Source: Paulownia fortunei
Lineage: Eukaryota > Streptophyta > Magnoliopsida > Lamiales > Paulowniaceae
Direction: 5' to 3'
Assembly (NCBI GenBank): GCA_019321725.1
Contig: CM033120.1
Coordinates: forward strand, 5,833,694-5,897,693
DNA: 64,000 bases
The first letter of the stretch is position 1, and the number at the start of each line of letters is the position of its first letter. Shown here piece by piece: positions 1-10,885 of this stretch. Under the pieces are notes generated by a model. It saw only the letters and a list, made by a program, of their open reading frames with translations. It had not been told where the DNA came from and did not search any database. The translations under genes and the position numbers were made by a program.

Positions 1-1087
1 ATGCATTGTTTTTAAGGTTATGTAATTGATATGTAATTCTTTACAAAAGATTGAGAAGTGTATATAAACTTTAACTAGAATAGACTAAATGATTTATAAA
101 AAGGATATTAAATGGTACATGATTTGATTATGTTAGGCCTTTAACACATCCTATCTTCCAAAGAGATTGGCCTTTTCACCTAGCACAAAGTGGACTTGAG
201 GTAAGTTGAAGCTTTCATTTGGTGTATCACAAGAATCATATAATGTTTGTTCATGTTTTAATGTGATTGTTGTTGTTTGTCAAATGATGTAATGTTTGAT
301 GCATTTATGGTTTATGAAGCGTGACACTATTAAGAATATAATGAGGTTTTTGAAAAGGAAGTATGGTACTTGATTGATGGTCGGGTAGACGAGGGACGCG
401 GGAGGGACCGGCGGACCCAACAAATGGTGGCAAATACTTGAGGTTGAAAAACCGGTATAGGAAAGCCACAATGAATGAGATAGAATACGGCTAATACCTG
501 AGGTTGAAAGACCAAGTATGGAAACCCCGTATTAGTTCTCTTATTGGCCAATCATTATGAACAGGTTCCGAAAACTATGGTCTATCACTATTAGTTAGGT
601 ACCACACTTCAAGGGCCCTAAAGAATGATTTATGAATGAAAATTATTAAATAGAATATTGCATTTAATGATTTATGAGATGTGCATATATGTTATTTGTT
701 ATTGCATCAGTTTCACCTTACTGAGCCTTTAGCTCATTAGATTCATGTGATGCAGGTGGAAATGTACAGGTTTAGAGGTTGACTAAGTCTCTAGAGCGGC
801 CGGACAGAGATTTGTTCATATGCCATGCTTCGACATGTTTTGTAGTTTATTTTGAAAACTCTGTTTTGTTTTTAAATAAGCCGCTCTGTTATGGTTTTGT
901 AAACAGATGTACTCAGTTTTGATATATGTATATGGCGTGTTAAAAATGATTCAAGTTCTTTCTCTTATAGCTAAGAATGGGAACTTTTATTAAAAATCAT
1001 AACTCTAGTAAAGATGAAAAATTAACATTTCTTGACTTAACTGTATCAGTTTGTTTAGGCTCTGCAGTTAGGTTAAGGGGTGTTACA
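1..1087 (+). repeat. Tekay-A1 5' LTR, 3' part
   Basis: Ends in TGTTACA directly before the PBS. It is nearly identical to the reverse complement of 31356-32450 and to the other Tekay-A LTRs. The first roughly 1.2 kb of this LTR lies before the window. TATATAAAC at 61-69 and TTTATAAAAAG at 93-103 are TATA-like and could mark the U3/R region. An imperfect 60-bp tandem unit lies at about 431-540. Confidence 0.9.
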
Positions 1088-1092
1088 GTTTG

Positions 1093-1104
1093 TGGTATCA
1101 GAGC
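1093..1104 (+). promoter_or_regulatory. primer-binding site, initiator-Met tRNA
   Basis: TGGTATCAGAGC lies five bases after the LTR end. It is the standard plant LTR-element PBS, complementary to the 3' end of initiator methionine tRNA. First-strand cDNA synthesis would start here. Confidence 0.92.
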
Positions 1105-1254
1105 GGAGGTTTAGTCGTTCCTGTAGACAGAAGAAGGCATATGAACACATCCTGGCTGGGAAACTTGGTCAACTACATGTTTATTTGCTTTTATGTTTAT
1201 TTGATTATATTTCATTCCATGTTATTGTCATGATTATGCATTTATTATTGGCTA

Positions 1255-3639
1255 ATGAATGGAATGAGACTGGGCAATGCATATCAGGTCATGGCACCAA
1301 AAAGGAAGACAATGGATGATCATGAGGGTAATCATAGTGTGGTGGATAATTTGATTGATCTCATTCAACAACAAACTAGAATGCGTGGTGAACAGATACA
1401 ACAATTGCTAGATATGCAACAAAGAACCCAAGAACAAAATCAACGCCTTCCTCCACCACAAGCTCGACAGGATCCTTCACAGGCTGTATATGAGAAGTTT
1501 AGAAAGATGGAACCGGTTGATTTTAATGGTGGGTCTGATCCCATGGTTGCAGAGGAATGGGTGAAATCTTTGGACACTATCTTTGACTACATGCGAATTG
1601 ATGATGCTGAGAAGGTACTCTGTGCAATTTTCTTGTTGAAGAAGGATGCTAGAACTTGGTGGGAAGGAGCTAAACTTGCAGTGAATATGGAAGAACTAAC
1701 TTGGGAGAGGTTTAAAACAATCTTTTATGATAAGTATTTCACCAGGGATGCTAGGTCACTCAGAGTAAAGGAATTCTTGGAGTTAAAACAAGGAGCGATG
1801 TCTGTATGTGATTATGTGAGAAAATTTGAACAGGGTTGCAAGTATGTGCCATACATTGCCAGAGACAACAATGAGAAGATGGATCATTTCTTGAGGGGCC
1901 TTAATCCTGAAATTAGAAGAGATGTGAGAATGTCTTCAGTAACAGAGTTTAGAGAACTGGTGGACAAGTCTTTGATGGCTGATTTAGATGAGAAAGAGAT
2001 TGAGAAATTCCAACAACAAAAGAAGCAAGTATTCACTCCAAGAAATCTAAACCAGTGGAAGAAAGGAGAGCAAAAATTAAGCCAAGGGAATGAAAAGCGT
2101 CCTAGAGTTGGACAGACTTCTTCTACAATTGAAAGGCCTAAATGTACTAAGTGTGGGAAGAATCATTTTGGGGAATGCTATAGTGGTACTAATCGTTGCT
2201 TTAAGTGTAAAAAGCCTGGACATATAGCAAAGGATTGCCCAACAGTACAGGGGAAAATTCAGGGGAGAGTGTATGCAATGACACAAGAACAAGCTGATGC
2301 AGATGCTTCCGTAGTCACAGGTACTATTTTAATTTTTGGGATACCTGCAATTGCATTGATAGATTCTGGATCTACGCATTCATTTGCATCATGTGCATTT
2401 GTGAGAAAATTGGGCATTACACCAGATTTATTAAAAGTAAGGTACAGTGTGACTGTTCCATCTGGGGAAGAGATGGATTCCAACCAAATGTTAAGGGCTT
2501 GTTCTATTCAGATTAGTGATAGGACTCTCTATGCAGATCATGTTGTTTTACCGATGCCAAATTTTGAGGTTATTCTAGGTATGGATTGGCTTACCAAATA
2601 TCATGCAACAATTGATTGTAATAAGAAGATTGTGATTTTTCAGCCACCTGGGGAAGAACAGTTTATGTTTAATGGTATCTCATTCTCACGGTCCTTACCA
2701 ATTATATCTGCATTGAAAGCTCAAAAGATGTTGAATAAAGGTTGTGTTGGGTATTTGGCAAGTGTTTTGGACACCTCAGTTGAAGCACAATTAAAGCCAG
2801 AAAATGTAGATGTGGTTCAAGAATTTGTTGAGGTATTTCCAGATGATTTACCGGGACTACCACCGAATCGAGAGATCGAATTTGTGATTGATGTTATGCC
2901 AGGAACTACTTCTATTTCTAAAGCACCATACCGAATGGCACCAACAGAATTGAAAGAGTTAAAAGTTCAATTGCAAGAATTGCTTGATAAGGGTTTTATT
3001 CGCCCTAGTTATTCTCCTTGGGGAGCACCTGTGTTGTTCGTGAAAAAGAAGGATGGTACATTGCGGTTGTGCATTGATTATAGAGAGCTGAATAAGATAA
3101 CAGTCAAGAATAAGTATCCACTCCCAAGAATAGATGATTTGTTTGATCAATTGCAGGGAGCATCTGTATTTTCTAAGATTGATTTGCGTTCTGGGTATCA
3201 TCAATTGAAGATCAAGGAAGAAGACATACCAAAGACTGCATTCCGAACAAGGTATGGACATTATGAATTTCTAGTGATGCCTTTCGGTTTAACCAATGCC
3301 CCTGCAGCTTTTATGGATCTAATGAATAGGGTGTTCAAGCAATATCTCGATAAATTTGTGATTGTGTTTATTGATGACATCCTAATTTATTCACGTGATA
3401 AAGAAGAGCACAAGGAACATTTGAAGATTGTGCTGCAAGTTCTTAAAGAAAAACAGTTGTATGCTAAATTCAAGAAGTGTGAGTTTTGGCTTGAACAAGT
3501 GGTATTCCTAGGTCATGTAGTATCAAAGGATGGTATTTCTGTTGATCCGAGCAAGGTAGAAGCTGTCATTAAGTGGCCAACACCAACAAATGTATCAGAA
3601 GTAAGGAGTTTCTTGGGATTAGCAGGGTACTATCGATGA
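1255..3639 (+). CDS. gag-protease-RT part of Tekay-A1 polyprotein, ended by a nonsense codon
   Basis: First 794 codons of the Tekay-A1 gag-pol frame. The longest reading starts at 1255, but the ATG at 1291 (MAPKRK...) is the more usual gag start. Seen in order: retrotransposon gag core (about residues 95-230, with a TWWEGAK stretch), a CCHC knuckle [14 protein letters not shown] (about 315-328) that packages RNA, a protease with active site DSG at about 370, and RT with CIDYRELNK and the catalytic FIDD at 705-708. The frame stops at a TGA (3637-3639) in YYR*; the sister copy at 55762-64000 has CGA there, so a single C-to-T change explains it. The same frame resumes at once and runs to 5739. 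Product acts in cytoplasmic virus-like particles. Confidence 0.93.
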   Translation: MNGMRLGNAYQVMAPKRKTMDDHEGNHSVVDNLIDLIQQQTRMRGEQIQQLLDMQQRTQEQNQRLPPPQARQDPSQAVYEKFRKMEPVDFNGGSDPMVAEEWVKSLDTIFDYMRIDDAEKVLCAIFLLKKDARTWWEGAKLAVNMEELTWERFKTIFYDKYFTRDARSLRVKEFLELKQGAMSVCDYVRKFEQGCKYVPYIARDNNEKMDHFLRGLNPEIRRDVRMSSVTEFRELVDKSLMADLDEKEIEKFQQQKKQVFTPRNLNQWKKGEQKLSQGNEKRPRVGQTSSTIERPKCTKCGKNHFGECYSGTNRCFKCKKPGHIAKDCPTVQGKIQGRVYAMTQEQADADASVVTGTILIFGIPAIALIDSGSTHSFASCAFVRKLGITPDLLKVRYSVTVPSGEEMDSNQMLRACSIQISDRTLYADHVVLPMPNFEVILGMDWLTKYHATIDCNKKIVIFQPPGEEQFMFNGISFSRSLPIISALKAQKMLNKGCVGYLASVLDTSVEAQLKPENVDVVQEFVEVFPDDLPGLPPNREIEFVIDVMPGTTSISKAPYRMAPTELKELKVQLQELLDKGFIRPSYSPWGAPVLFVKKKDGTLRLCIDYRELNKITVKNKYPLPRIDDLFDQLQGASVFSKIDLRSGYHQLKIKEEDIPKTAFRTRYGHYEFLVMPFGLTNAPAAFMDLMNRVFKQYLDKFVIVFIDDILIYSRDKEEHKEHLKIVLQVLKEKQLYAKFKKCEFWLEQVVFLGHVVSKDGISVDPSKVEAVIKWPTPTNVSEVRSFLGLAGYYR

Positions 3640-5739
3640 TTTGTTCAGGGGTTTTCAAAGATAGCAACTCCAATGACAATGTTGACAAGAAAGAATGTGA
3701 AGTTCTTGTGGACCAATGCTTGTGAAAGAAGTTTTGAAGAATTGAAACAAAAATTGACTACAGCTCCTGTTTTTACCATTCCAACTGGAATTGGTGGATT
3801 CGTGGTGTATAGCGACGCTTCAAAAAATGGTTTGGGTGCTGTTTTGATGCAAAATGGGAAGGTTATTGCCTATGCTTCAAGGCAATTGAAGGAATATGAA
3901 AAGAATTATCCAACCGATGATTTGGAACTTGCTGCTGTGGTTTTTGCCTTGAAAATTTGGAGACATTATTTGTATGGTGAGAAGTGTGAGATATACACAG
4001 ATCATAAGAGTTTGAAGTACTTCTTTACCCAAAAAGAGTTGAATATGAGACATAGAAGATGGTTAGAACTTGTGAAGGATTATGATTGTGTGATCAACTA
4101 TCATCCTGGTAAAGCGAATGTGGTTGCAGATGCATTGAGCAGAAAATCCACGTCTTCTCTTTTTGTTATACAAAAGTCAATATTACTGGATTTGCAGAGA
4201 TTAGAGCTTGAAATTGTACCTAAAGGGAAAAAGTGTTTGTTGTCAGCCTTAGTGTTGAGACCTGTACTTCAAGATAGAATTAGAGAAGGTCAAAAGATGG
4301 ACACACATTTGTGTAGATTGAAAAGAATGATTGAGGTTGGAAAGAGGCTAGACTTCTCTATTACTGATGATGGGATTATTCGATATAAAGGGAGACTGTG
4401 TGTGCCGTTTGACAAGGCCATGAAAGGAGATATTTTAGAAGAAGCTCATACTACTCCTTACTCAGTACACCCAGGTAGCACAAAAATGTATAAGGACTTA
4501 CAACAACATTATTGGTGGCCTAAAATGAAGAGAGATGTAGCAAAATTTGTGGCTGAATGTCTAACTTGTCAACAAGTTAAGATTGAACATCAAAGACCAT
4601 CAGGGTTGTTGAAGCCTTTATTGATTCCAGAGTGGAAATGGGAGCACATTACAATGGACTTTGTGCTTGGATTACCTAGAACACAAAAGGGGTATAATTC
4701 CATATGGGTGATTGTTGATAGATTAATTAAATCAACCCATTTTCTTCCAGTGAAATCCACATACAATATGGACCAGTATGCTCAACAATATATTAAAGAG
4801 ATAGTCAGGTTACATGGGGTGCCAGTTTCAATAGTGTCTGATAGAGATCCTAAGTTTACATCTATATTTTGGAAGAGCTTACACAGTGCCATGGGAACAA
4901 AACTTGCATTCAGTACAGCATTTCATCCACAAAGTGACGGGCAATCAGAAAGGGTTATTCAAATATTAGAGGATATGTTAAGAGCTTGTGTGCTAGATTT
5001 TCAAGGGAGTTGGGATGCAAAGCTTCCATTAGTGGAGTTTACTTATAATAATAGCTACCAATCAACAATTGGAATGGCGCCTTATGAAGCATTGTATGGA
5101 AGGAAATGTAGATCTCCAGTTCATTGGGATGAAGTTGGAGAACGAAGCCTACTTGGTCCAGAAATAGTTCAACATACCGCTAAGGTAGTGGAGAAGATAC
5201 GAGAGAGAATGAAGATTGCGCAGAGTAGACAGAAAAGTTATGCAGATAAACGGAGAAAAGATCTAGAGTTTGCCATTGGGGATCATGTGTTCTTAAAAGT
5301 AGCTCCCATGAAAGGTGTTATGAGATTTGGAAAGAAAGGAAAACTCAGTCCAAGGTATGTCGGCCTATTCGAGATTCTCGAAAGAGTTGGTGATAAAGCT
5401 TATAGAGTGGCCTTACCTCCATCATTATCTACTGTTCACAATGTTTTCCATGTGTCTATGTTGAGAAAGTACATTTCAAACCCTTCTCATGTGTTGAGTT
5501 ATGAACCGTTGGAATTGACTCATGATTTAGCCTATGAAGAGGTTCCAGTGCAAATTCTAGATCAGAAGGAAAAAGAGTTGAGAACGAAAAAGATTCGACT
5601 TGTTAAAGTATTATGGAGGAATCATTCTGTAGAAGAGGCCACATGGGAAAGAGAAGAAGAAATGCAGAGCAAGTATTCGGAATTATTTGGTACGTCAAAT
5701 TTCGAGGACGAAATTTTTATAAGGAAGGAAGGATTGTAA
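3640..5739 (+). CDS. RNase H-integrase-chromodomain part of Tekay-A1 polyprotein
   Basis: Same reading frame as the gag-protease-RT part, after one stop codon; the first Met is at 3673. Counting from 1255, RNase H begins near residue 850 (YSDAS, Asp 854) and includes TDHKSLKYF. Integrase follows with an HHCC zinc region (CLTCQQVK) and a catalytic triad at Asp 1135 (TMDF), Asp 1196 (SDRD) and Glu 1232 (QSE), giving the exact D,D35E spacing. The tail at about 1450-1475 ([16 protein letters not shown]) is the chromodomain-like end of Tekay/Del chromoviruses, thought to steer integration to heterochromatin. The stop TAA at 5737-5739 lies inside the LTR's first bases (TGTAATG). Without readthrough of the upstream stop this half would not be made. 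Confidence 0.93.
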   Translation, partial: FVQGFSKIATPMTMLTRKNVKFLWTNACERSFEELKQKLTTAPVFTIPTGIGGFVVYSDASKNGLGAVLMQNGKVIAYASRQLKEYEKNYPTDDLELAAVVFALKIWRHYLYGEKCEIYTDHKSLKYFFTQKELNMRHRRWLELVKDYDCVINYHPGKANVVADALSRKSTSSLFVIQKSILLDLQRLELEIVPKGKKCLLSALVLRPVLQDRIREGQKMDTHLCRLKRMIEVGKRLDFSITDDGIIRYKGRLCVPFDKAMKGDILEEAHTTPYSVHPGSTKMYKDLQQHYWWPKMKRDVAKFVAECLTCQQVKIEHQRPSGLLKPLLIPEWKWEHITMDFVLGLPRTQKGYNSIWVIVDRLIKSTHFLPVKSTYNMDQYAQQYIKEIVRLHGVPVSIVSDRDPKFTSIFWKSLHSAMGTKLAFSTAFHPQSDGQSERVIQILEDMLRACVLDFQGSWDAKLPLVEFTYNNSYQSTIGMAPYEALYGRKCRSPVHWDEVGERSLLGPEIVQHTAKVVEKIRERMKIAQSRQKSYADKRRKDLEFAIGDHVFLKVAPMKGVMRFGKKGKLSPRYVGLFEILERVGDKAYRVALPPSLSTVHNVFHVSMLRKYISNPSHVLSYEPLELTHDLAYEEVPVQILDQKEKELRTKKIRLVKVLWRNHSVEEATWEREEEMQSKYSELFGTSNFEDEIFIRKEGL
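5719..5734 (+). promoter_or_regulatory. polypurine tract of Tekay-A1
   Basis: A purine-rich run (AAGGAAGGAAGGA) directly before the 3' LTR. In LTR elements such a tract survives RNase H and primes the second DNA strand. It lies inside the last codons of pol. Confidence 0.8.
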
Positions 5740-6918
5740 TGCCAAATTCTCAATTCTCTCCTATATAGCCAATAATAAGCATTTTGCATGAATTTGCATC
5801 TAATCAATGTGCATTATTGAATTATGGCTTACAAATAGCATGATTGCACGAACATGAATAATTGTTATTATATGCTTCAGTTATGATTTAACATGCATTA
5901 GTACATGAAATATGAGATCAAACTTTCATTTCTTAATTTAACATATTCCTTAAGTGCCCTTTTTGCAGTGAAAAGCTCGGTATCTCGGTTAAGGAAGATT
6001 GATGTGTTGAATGGCTATGAAATGAATTATTTGTATTGCTCCATACTAGTTATATGCTAAAGTGATTAATTGTCTAAATATTTACTTGAAATATGTTACA
6101 TTGGCTAAGAACTAAAAGTATGCACAATGGTGCAATTTGATTGGTTGGTTGACTAGGTTGCATAAAACCATTCTAAACCGCATTGCACTTGATTATAACA
6201 CCAAAGCATCAATTTTTGTCATCTCCTTAGCCCATGAACGTGGCTTTTGGCATGAGAAGACACCAAGCATGATGCAACCAATCATCACCCTCCACTTACC
6301 TCTCTTTGAAAGGTCAAAAAAATCATTTTCATCCATATTTCTTGTGGAAGCACCTCAAAAACGACCAGCCCTTATTCTCCTAAGTTTCTCCCAAATTTCT
6401 ACACTCTCATACTCATAAAAGTTGAATTCAATCCATAGGAATCCATAGAACACAAGCTAGAACAAGTTTCCATCCTTTTAAGCTTGAAAACCGTTGATTT
6501 TGAAGCTTAAATCCAACTTAATCAAGGTATATTCTTTTTCAATGTTTCTTATGATGAATTTGTAGTATCTTGGATGGTTACATGTTTTAGTATGCTTTTG
6601 TAGGATTGAAAACTTAAGTAAGTTACACTTGAAGCCAAAACCAAGCTAGTTAAGCTAATTTTTAGCAAAATTGATAGTCTTGTGAAATTGTTTAATTTAC
6701 TTGTTTCTATTGATTTTGTAATGCTTATATGGTGTTTGGAAGTTTCTTTGAATGATTGAAAACAATAGCAATTAGTTTGCTTAATTGAATGTTAGAATCA
6801 ATTTAAGTTAGAATCAAGTTTACGTCATTTTAATTCGGATTGTGTTCATGTTTTAGGGGCTGCCCTAATAATCATATTTGAATTATTAGTTATTTAATGG
6901 CTGCCCTAATGTTTAATA
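5735..6918 (+). repeat. Tekay-A1 3' LTR, 5' part, truncated
   Basis: Starts TGTAATGCC after the purine tract and matches the reverse complement of the solo LTR at 31356-33652 from its LTR start. It stops matching after GTTTAATA (6911-6918). The next bases, ATATCCAG, match copia pol. The last roughly 1.1 kb of this LTR is missing, and no TSD can be read. A 93-residue open frame at 6137-6418 is broken by a stop in the young copy at 57350-57650, so I do not call it a gene. Confidence 0.88.
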
Positions 6919-8063
6919 ATATCCAGTAGGAGCGAACAAAAGGTTTGCAAGCTCCAGAGATCCATTTATGGACTCAAACAAGCTTCGAGGAGTTGGAACA
7001 TCCGGTTTGATGAAATGATCAAAATATTTGATTTTTATAAGAACCCAGATGAACCATGTGTCTATAAGAAGAAGGTTAGTGTGAGTGCAATTACATTTGT
7101 TGTGCTCTACATTGATAACATCCTACTCATTGGGAATGATATAGGGATGTTGCAGTCAACGAGGGATTGGCTATCGAATCAATTTTCCATGAAGGACTTT
7201 AGAGATGCATCTTTTATCCTAGGGATAAAGACCTATAGAGATAGATCCAGAAGCATGATCAGACTATCCCACTCTATGTACATAGATAAAGTACTAAAAA
7301 GGTTTAGCATGGAGGAATCCAAGAGAGGAATAGTGCCTATGAGTCATTGGGTTTCACTCTCTATGGTTATGTCTCCAAGACACCTGAAGAGAGAGAAATG
7401 ATGGCTCGCATACCTTATGCTTCTGCAATAGGGAGCATAATGTATTCAATGTTATGTACAAGGCCTGATATAGCATATGCTTTGAGTGTCACGAGCAGAT
7501 ATCAGTCCAATCTAGGGGAAGAATACTGAAAAGCCGTTAAGATGATCCTCAAGTACTTGAGAAAGACTAAGGATATCTTTATGATATACAACAATGGAGA
7601 ACTAAAACTAGAGAGATATACAGACTCTAGTTTTCAGTCCGATATAGATGACTCAAAGTCCAGGTCTGGATATATATTCAATCTGAATAGTGGTGCGGTC
7701 AATTGAAAAAGTTCCAAGTAAGAGATGACTACAGACTCTACCACTGAAGCTGAATATATTATTGATACGAAACTTTATCCAATGGTTAGGTGTAGTTTCA
7801 TCTATTGTTGATCCAGTTATGATTTGCTGTGATAACAATGGAGCCATTGCACAACAAAAGAGCCAAGATCTCATCAAAGACCCAAGCATATAATGAGACG
7901 ATATCACTTGATGAGAGAGATCATTGGTATAGGTGACGTCATTATGGATCAAGTTGCCTTAGCAAAAAATATAGTAGACCCACTTACTAAGCTCTTAGCA
8001 CAAAAGATATTCGATGGACATCTTGAGAAGATGGGGCTTAAATATATGGACAATTGGATCTAA
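6919..8063 (+). pseudogene. Ty1/copia pol remnant (RT to RNase H)
   Basis: Plus-strand 3' end of a copia polyprotein. It begins inside RT (KVCKLQRSIYGLKQAS at about 6940) and continues through the catalytic region, which reads YIDN where YVDD is expected (about 7110-7122), then the RT connection and RNase H (TTEAEY near 7740). It ends with the usual MGLKYMDNWI and TAA at 8061-8063. Open stretches are 7015-7401 and 7347-7529; stops and frameshifts elsewhere make it non-functional. Everything 5' of RT is absent and replaced by the Tekay-A1 LTR. It is the same family as the minus-strand copia at 10121-26609. The lost second catalytic Asp is seen directly; the functional consequence is inferred. 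Confidence 0.85.
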
Positions 8064-9665
8064 GGCAAGAGGAAGATTAGGATGCCCAACGCCCCTATCA
8101 GATTGGGTGTATTATACTCTTTTTATTTTGTAAAGACAATCTTATTGGGAATCATATTAATAAAAAGGCATTTTCTTTATCTTATGTTATTTAGGGTTTT
8201 AACTTATAATCCATGCCCTGTATTTAATCTGGAGATTAGTTGTCGAAAGGACCATACATGTATGGTACTCGCAACTGAAATAGATTTACTCGCTATTTCA
8301 CCTAAGACTAGTTTGCTATAATTACTTGCTACATGTTTTCATGGATAGTGAGATTTTTGGAACTAAGGAGTTGATTCCAAACGGATTAATTAATTGAAAT
8401 AATTATTATTCATAAGTTGCAAATATTGCAAACCGCTACTAACTTAGTAGTGAACTTAAGAGAGTGACATATCTTTATGAAAAGTACCATTTTTAATTTT
8501 AGAATTTATCCAATGGTTGGAAATTAATTAATTAATACTGATTAATTATTTAATTATGGGTTTTATTTAATTTAATGATTAAATTAAATTATTCAATTAA
8601 GTAATTGGACCTAATTTGATTAAGAAGCCTAATTGGAGTAAATTAAATTAATCAATTGAATTGATTAAATTGAGATTGAATCAATTTGATTGATTTGTGA
8701 ATTTTTTAGGCTAGGCTAGAAATTAATACGGACTACTAAGAAGCCCACTAAAATATAAAGGAATAAATTAAATAAATGTGATATATTTAATTAACATAGT
8801 TATAGATAAATAAATATAGTGACCGATTTTATGGGATAAAATCAACCACTAATATTTAATTTATATATAAATATAATTATAGTATATATATGATATATAT
8901 CTATCTTGATATTATTTGAAGAGTTCAAATTAATATCAACAATGTATGTAGACAATTTTCATGATTAATGTAGTTTTAAATTAGTCCACATACAATAGGA
9001 GAGAGAAAAGAGAAGAGATCTTGGATAATTTGGAATCCTTCCAAGATAAGATTTTGAAGTAGTTCAAAATTGTCAAACTCTCCAAGAGTTTGAGAATAAT
9101 CAAATTTTCAACCCTATAAATAGTTATGGCCGAAAATTACACATAATAATTCAGAAATTTTAAGCAAAAATTATTTTGTTTAAGTCTTCTATTTTTCTCT
9201 CCAAGAAAAGAAAAAGAAAAGCATTTTCCTATAATCTTGATTTTATTGTTCTTTAAAAGAAAAAAATTGTTTCTTGTTATTCTCTTCATATTATTGTTTT
9301 AAAAACTTAAAGAATCAAGGTTTATTGTTCTTGAAAATTTACTCCGGTTCTAGATTAGTAAATAATTAAAAGGATATTAGCAAATTCTTTTGATTTGTGT
9401 TGCTCTTCCGTATTGTCGACCTGATAGAGGGGAGACATTTGAATCCCTATGAGTTTTGAAAGTTCAGGATAAGCAATTGATTGCTTCATTCCCTATAACA
9501 ACTGGAGTGCACGGAAGGTGTAATCCAAATTTTATATTTGTTAATATATTCACTTGAATAAGTACGATCGTTAAAATCATTTTCGAATCAAAGGTGTTAG
9601 ATTTATGTTTGATAAATTTTTTATTTTTCACTGTGTGTACCCTTGCGATTATAGGGAACCCAACA
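8064..9665 (+). repeat. copia 3' LTR with purine tract, partly deleted
   Basis: GGCAAGAGGAAGA (8064-8076) is the purine tract. The LTR follows from about 8077, beginning TAGGATGCCC where the related LTR at 14394 begins TGTTAGAGTAGGATGCC; the first 8 or so bases are lost. It ends CCAACA at 9665. The body is colinear with the reverse complement of 10121-11877 but shorter, with a deletion near 8195. Very AT-rich throughout (for example 8540-8900). Confidence 0.8.
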
Positions 9666-9709
9666 CATGTAGCTTTGAAATGTCTTTTTTCAAAAAAAGA
9701 TGCCAAACC
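9666..9709. other. 44-bp unassigned spacer
   Basis: Lies between the end of the copia LTR (CCAACA, 9665) and the start of a Tekay-B LTR (TGTGATACC, 9710). It matches no other part of the window that I can see. It contains a small inverted A/T run (CTTTTTTCAAAAAAAG). It may be genuine pre-insertion sequence. Confidence 0.5.
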
Positions 9710-10120
9710 TGTGATACCCAAGCCTTTTGTTACTAACCGGCCCAAATTTGATTCATACATTACATGTTAATTACGTGTTATTTGCATTTATATTGACATT
9801 GTATAATTTAGTTTATTTTATACGGCGTTCTTAATTATTAAACTTAATTTTGAAGCTCTCGCACGGTATTGATTATTAAATCACCTAACCTAAATGGTCA
9901 ATTCTATATTGGGACAAGAGGAAAATTAGGTATCAATATAATGAATATTACTAGGCTACACATTATAATTTTTAGAAATGTTAAAGGTGTCACAAGTAAG
10001 TTTATACGGTTTAATTTGATTTGATCAAATTATTTCAAATTATATATTTGTAAATTAACATACTTGGGATATTTGACGTGATATAATGTAATTGAAGTGT
10101 CAAATTACAAGGTCAATATG
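9710..10120 (+). repeat. Tekay-B element E, LTR part 1
   Basis: Begins TGTGATACCCAAGCC, a diverged form of the Tekay-B LTR start seen at 42906, 44149 and 49659, and stays colinear with them. It is interrupted at ATATG (10116-10120) by a complete copia element, and the same LTR resumes at 26610 with the duplicated ATATG. Confidence 0.85.
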
Positions 10121-10853
10121 TGTTGGTTTCGCTATAATCGCATGGGTATACGCAGCGAAAAATTAAAATTTTATCAAATATAAATTTAACCCCTCGATTC
10201 GAAAATAATTTTAACAATCGTGTTTATTCAAGTCAATATATAAATAAATATTAAATTTGGATTATACTTTCTATGTACTCCGGTTATTATAGGGAATAAA
10301 GCAATCAATTACTTATTCTGGACTATCAGAACTCACAAAGATCCAAGTGTCTCTCCTCTATCAGGTCCACAATATGGAAGAGTAACACCAATCAAAAGGA
10401 TTCGCTAATATTTTTTTTAATTGTTTACTAATCTAGAATCGAAGTAAATTTTAAAAAATAATAAAGATTGATTTTTTAAGTTCTTGAAATAATAATATGA
10501 AGAGAATAACAAGAAACTGGTTTTCTCTTTCTTTATTTTCTTTTCTTGGAGAGTAAAATAGAAAACTTTAAACAAAATAATTTTTCCTCAAATTTTCTGA
10601 ATTAATTATGTAATTTTCATCCCTCATATATAGGGCTGAAAATTTTAATCCTTTTCCAACTCTTGGAAAGTTTTTCAATTTTGAACTATTTCAAAACTTT
10701 ATATTGGAAGTATTCTAAATCTTCTAAGAACTCTTCTTTTTTCTCTCTCCTATTGTATGTGGACTAATTTGAGACTACATTAATCATCAAAATTGTCTAC
10801 ATACATTGTTGATATTAATTTGAACTCTTCAAATAATATCAAGATAGATATAT

Positions 10854-10885
<32 letters not shown>

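Larger units (their letters stand above)
1..6918 (+). mobile_element. Tekay-A1, Ty3/gypsy chromovirus, near-intact
   Basis: Plus-strand LTR retrotransposon: partial 5' LTR (1-1087), PBS (1093-1104), one gag-pol frame (1255-5739), purine tract, and 3' LTR (5735-6918). The left end lies outside the window and the 3' LTR is cut at 6918, where copia sequence starts. The 5' part of the LTR is seen only in the 3' copy and the 3' part only in the 5' copy; together they account for the roughly 2.3 kb LTR seen whole at 31356-33652. Domain order with integrase after RNase H marks Ty3/gypsy. The C-terminal chromodomain-like tail and long LTR point to the Tekay/Del chromovirus clade; the clade is inferred from motif resemblance. 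Confidence 0.93.

Noticed and set aside
280..551. 63- and 73-codon antisense frames in Tekay-A LTRs (also near 31892, 56298 and 63235)
   Set aside because: They are conserved only because the copies are recent, and they reflect the 60-bp repeat. No homologous family recognised.
1093..1104. tRNA-like sequence
   Set aside because: Only the 12-base PBS matches tRNA. No cloverleaf can be drawn from the flanking bases, so it is not a tRNA gene.
2959..3261. 100-codon frame antisense to RT (and its copy at 60529-60831)
   Set aside because: Shadow of the RT frame on the opposite strand.
6137..6418. 93-codon frame in the Tekay-A LTR, also at 32940-33251 and 33837-34052
   Set aside because: Sense-strand LTR sequence copied with the element. 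The young Tekay-A2 LTR has a stop in it (TTAGCC changed to TAAGCC near 57560), and no domain is recognisable.
8540..8700. Possible matrix-attachment or origin-like AT block
   Set aside because: AT-rich TTAATTAA runs recur in all copia LTR copies here (11150-11240, 20190-20230, 24950-25310). Composition alone does not support a separate feature.
9464..9760. 98-codon minus-strand frame
   Set aside because: Spans the end of a copia LTR, the 44-base spacer and the start of a Tekay-B LTR, so it cannot be one evolved gene.
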